Below, in pieces: positions 5,125-6,353 of a DNA stretch of 6,353 nt. Numbering within the stretch: position 1 is the first letter of the stretch; each line of letters begins with the position of its first letter. This stretch comes from Acetobacteraceae bacterium. GTDB lineage: Bacteria > Pseudomonadota > Alphaproteobacteria > Acetobacterales > Acetobacteraceae. The translations under genes were made by a program, and so were the position numbers. The notes beneath the pieces were generated by a model that saw only the letters and a list, made by a program, of their open reading frames with translations, made no database searches and was not told where the DNA came from. The stretch lies in contig JADYYZ010000357.1 in NCBI GenBank assembly GCA_020853405.1, forward strand, positions 1-6,353, given 5' to 3'.

Positions 5125-6353
5125 TCAGCCGGCGCGCTGCGCGCGTTCGGCGAGCTGGCGCGCCTCGGTGTAGGCGGCGAGTGCCGCGCGGTCCCACTCC
5201 TCCTCGAGCTGCGCCTGGCGCGGCCCGGCCGGGCGGTCGGCCCGCTTCGGCTGGAAGGCGCCGGCGATCGCCGGGTCGGCGGCCTCGGCCTCGCTGACCG
5301 GCACCCGGGTCAGCAGTTTGCGGGCCTGCGCGACGAGGCCCCGCGCCTCGGCATTGTCGCGCCGCGCCAGCTGGGCCTCGGCGGCGTGCACGGCCTTCCA
5401 GGCATCGGTCAGCTCGCGCAGGCGGAAGGTGATCATCCGGTCGAACAGGCTGTTCACCAGCTCGTAGCGCGCTTCCGAGACCTCGTTGTCGAACTTCACC
5501 CGCGCGCCCAGCGAGGTGTTGGAGAAGGGGTTCGGGAACCCGGCCGGCGCCTTGGCATAGACCTCGGGGCGGACCGGCAGGCGCATCACCTTTGGATCCA
5601 GCAGCACCTCCTGGCCGGCCGGCGAGAGCAGGAAATTGATGAAGGCGCGGGCCGCGTTCGGATTGGGCGCACCCTCGATCATCGCGATGTTGGCCGGCAC
5701 CAGGGTGGTGACGCTGGGATAGACGAACTCCACCGGGAAGCCCGATGCCTTGGCCGCAAGGCCGAAGAAATCGATCACGATGCCGATGCCGTACTGGCCG
5801 CTGTTCACCGCATCGGGCACGCCGAAACTGCGGTCGCTGACCTGGGCGAAATTGCCGGCGATCTCCAGCATCTGTGCCCAGCCGGCGTCCCAGCCCTCGC
5901 CCTGCAGGATGGTCTCGATCGTCAGGTGCGTGGTGCCCGAACGCGACGGCGCGCTGATGCCGACATGGTTCTGGTAGATCGGGTTCTTCAGGTCGGCCCA
6001 TTCCTTGGGCACCGGCAGCCGGTTCGCGCGCATGTAGCGCGTGTTGTACATCATGCCGTAGCCGGACACCGCGAACCCGAAATAGCGGCCGTCGGGGTCA
6101 TGCGTCGGCTGGGCGCCGATGCGGGGGGGGATGCCGGCGGTGTCGATCGCCGGCTTGGCCAGCAGGTTGTTGCGCTTCAGCACCTCGAACGCATCCGGCG
6201 CGCTGGCCCAGAACAGGTCGGGAGGCGCGGTGCGGGTCTCGCGCAGGAAGGCGACGGCGGCTGCCGTGTTGCGGTTCTGCACCTCGACCTTGGTGCCGGG
6301 GTGGGCACGCTCGAACGCCTGCACGAAGGGGGTGGTCACATCGCGCGAGAAGC
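5125..6353 (-). CDS. ABC transporter periplasmic substrate-binding protein, PgtC-like, N-terminus cut by window edge
   Basis: Visible are 408 residues of a COG1840-type binding protein. The frame is open to the right edge, reading FSRD before the GTG at 6339, so that GTG is internal. The signal peptide and first strand (usually …TSFSRDVTTPF) lie outside. Numbering from the GTG codon, landmarks are VEVQNRNTAAAVAFLRETR (18-36), DLFWASAPDAFEVLK (41-55), GFAVSGYGMMYNTRYM (88-103), WADLKNPIYQNHVGIS (114-129), PSRSGTTHLTIETIL (131-145), the segment ending VIDFFGLAAKASGFPVEFVYP (188-208) and INFLLSPAGQEVLLDP (234-249). The RNT…LRETR and PDAFEVL segments recall PgtC of the phosphoglycerate transport system. 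After about residue 285 an Ala/Glu/Arg-rich, probably helical tail of some 120 residues extends beyond the usual two-lobe fold. This protein is clearly diverged from the two tandem binding proteins downstream. It directly precedes the permease, so it is the most likely native partner. Ligand unproven; a phosphorylated metabolite is my guess. Confidence 0.92.
   Translation of the reverse strand, partial: FSRDVTTPFVQAFERAHPGTKVEVQNRNTAAAVAFLRETRTAPPDLFWASAPDAFEVLKRNNLLAKPAIDTAGIPPRIGAQPTHDPDGRYFGFAVSGYGMMYNTRYMRANRLPVPKEWADLKNPIYQNHVGISAPSRSGTTHLTIETILQGEGWDAGWAQMLEIAGNFAQVSDRSFGVPDAVNSGQYGIGIVIDFFGLAAKASGFPVEFVYPSVTTLVPANIAMIEGAPNPNAARAFINFLLSPAGQEVLLDPKVMRLPVRPEVYAKAPAGFPNPFSNTSLGARVKFDNEVSEARYELVNSLFDRMITFRLRELTDAWKAVHAAEAQLARRDNAEARGLVAQARKLLTRVPVSEAEAADPAIAGAFQPKRADRPAGPRQAQLEEEWDRAALAAYTEARQLAERAQRAG

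Noticed and set aside
3126..5297. Long plus-strand open frame of 723 codons opposite the permease
   Set aside because: It is antisense to a permease with clear EAA loops and membrane helices. Its product is a His/Gln/Arg/Asp-rich low-complexity chain typical of reverse frames in GC-rich genes, with no recognisable domain.
5111..6001. Minus-strand open frame of 296 codons overlapping the PgtC-like gene
   Set aside because: It is a frame-shifted shadow of a conserved binding protein, with a Gly/Arg/Pro-rich product and no fold signature.
1..6353. CRISPR array, tRNA or insertion sequence
   Set aside because: The only regular repeat has 12-bp contiguous units without spacers, no cloverleaf was noticed, and no transposase or terminal inverted repeats are visible.

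Overview
The window comes from a GC-rich bacterial chromosome with very strong G/C preference at third codon positions. Coding is dense, with short spacers or near-overlaps, and every convincing gene is on the minus strand. The style fits an alphaproteobacterium (for example Acetobacteraceae/Roseomonas-like) or another GC-rich proteobacterium. No rRNA or marker gene is present, so this placement is only an inference.

Read in the direction of transcription (right to left), the window is one apparent operon for a periplasmic-binding-protein-dependent ABC importer of the COG1840 / Fe3+-type superfamily. The order is: a substrate-binding protein cut off at its N-terminus by the right edge (5125-6353); a fused 12-helix permease with two EAA loops (3378-5114); an ATPase with a TOBE tail (2327-3367); a second substrate-binding protein (1260-2294); a third one, paralogous to the second (170-1189); and the first 54 codons of a probable membrane protein, likely a second permease, running off the left edge (1-163). 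Spacers are 10, 10, 32, 70 and 6 bases. I see no promoter or terminator, so the transcription unit probably extends past both edges.

The permease forms the membrane channel, the ATPase drives it, and the secreted binding proteins deliver ligand from the periplasm. Automated annotation would probably say 'iron(III) transport'. The two tandem binding proteins lack the adjacent-tyrosine iron motif of FbpA. They look much more like AfuA of Actinobacillus, which is reported to bind hexose phosphates. The first binding protein resembles the PgtC (phosphoglycerate) type. My preferred reading is uptake of phosphorylated sugars or small organophosphates, with substrate unproven.

The most distinctive points are three binding proteins around one ATPase, the divergence of ligand-site and cysteine residues between the two tandem paralogs, and a five-copy 12-bp tandem repeat. 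That repeat fills the gap between the paralogs and stacks five in-frame TGA codons. I do not see a wholly new kind of system here.
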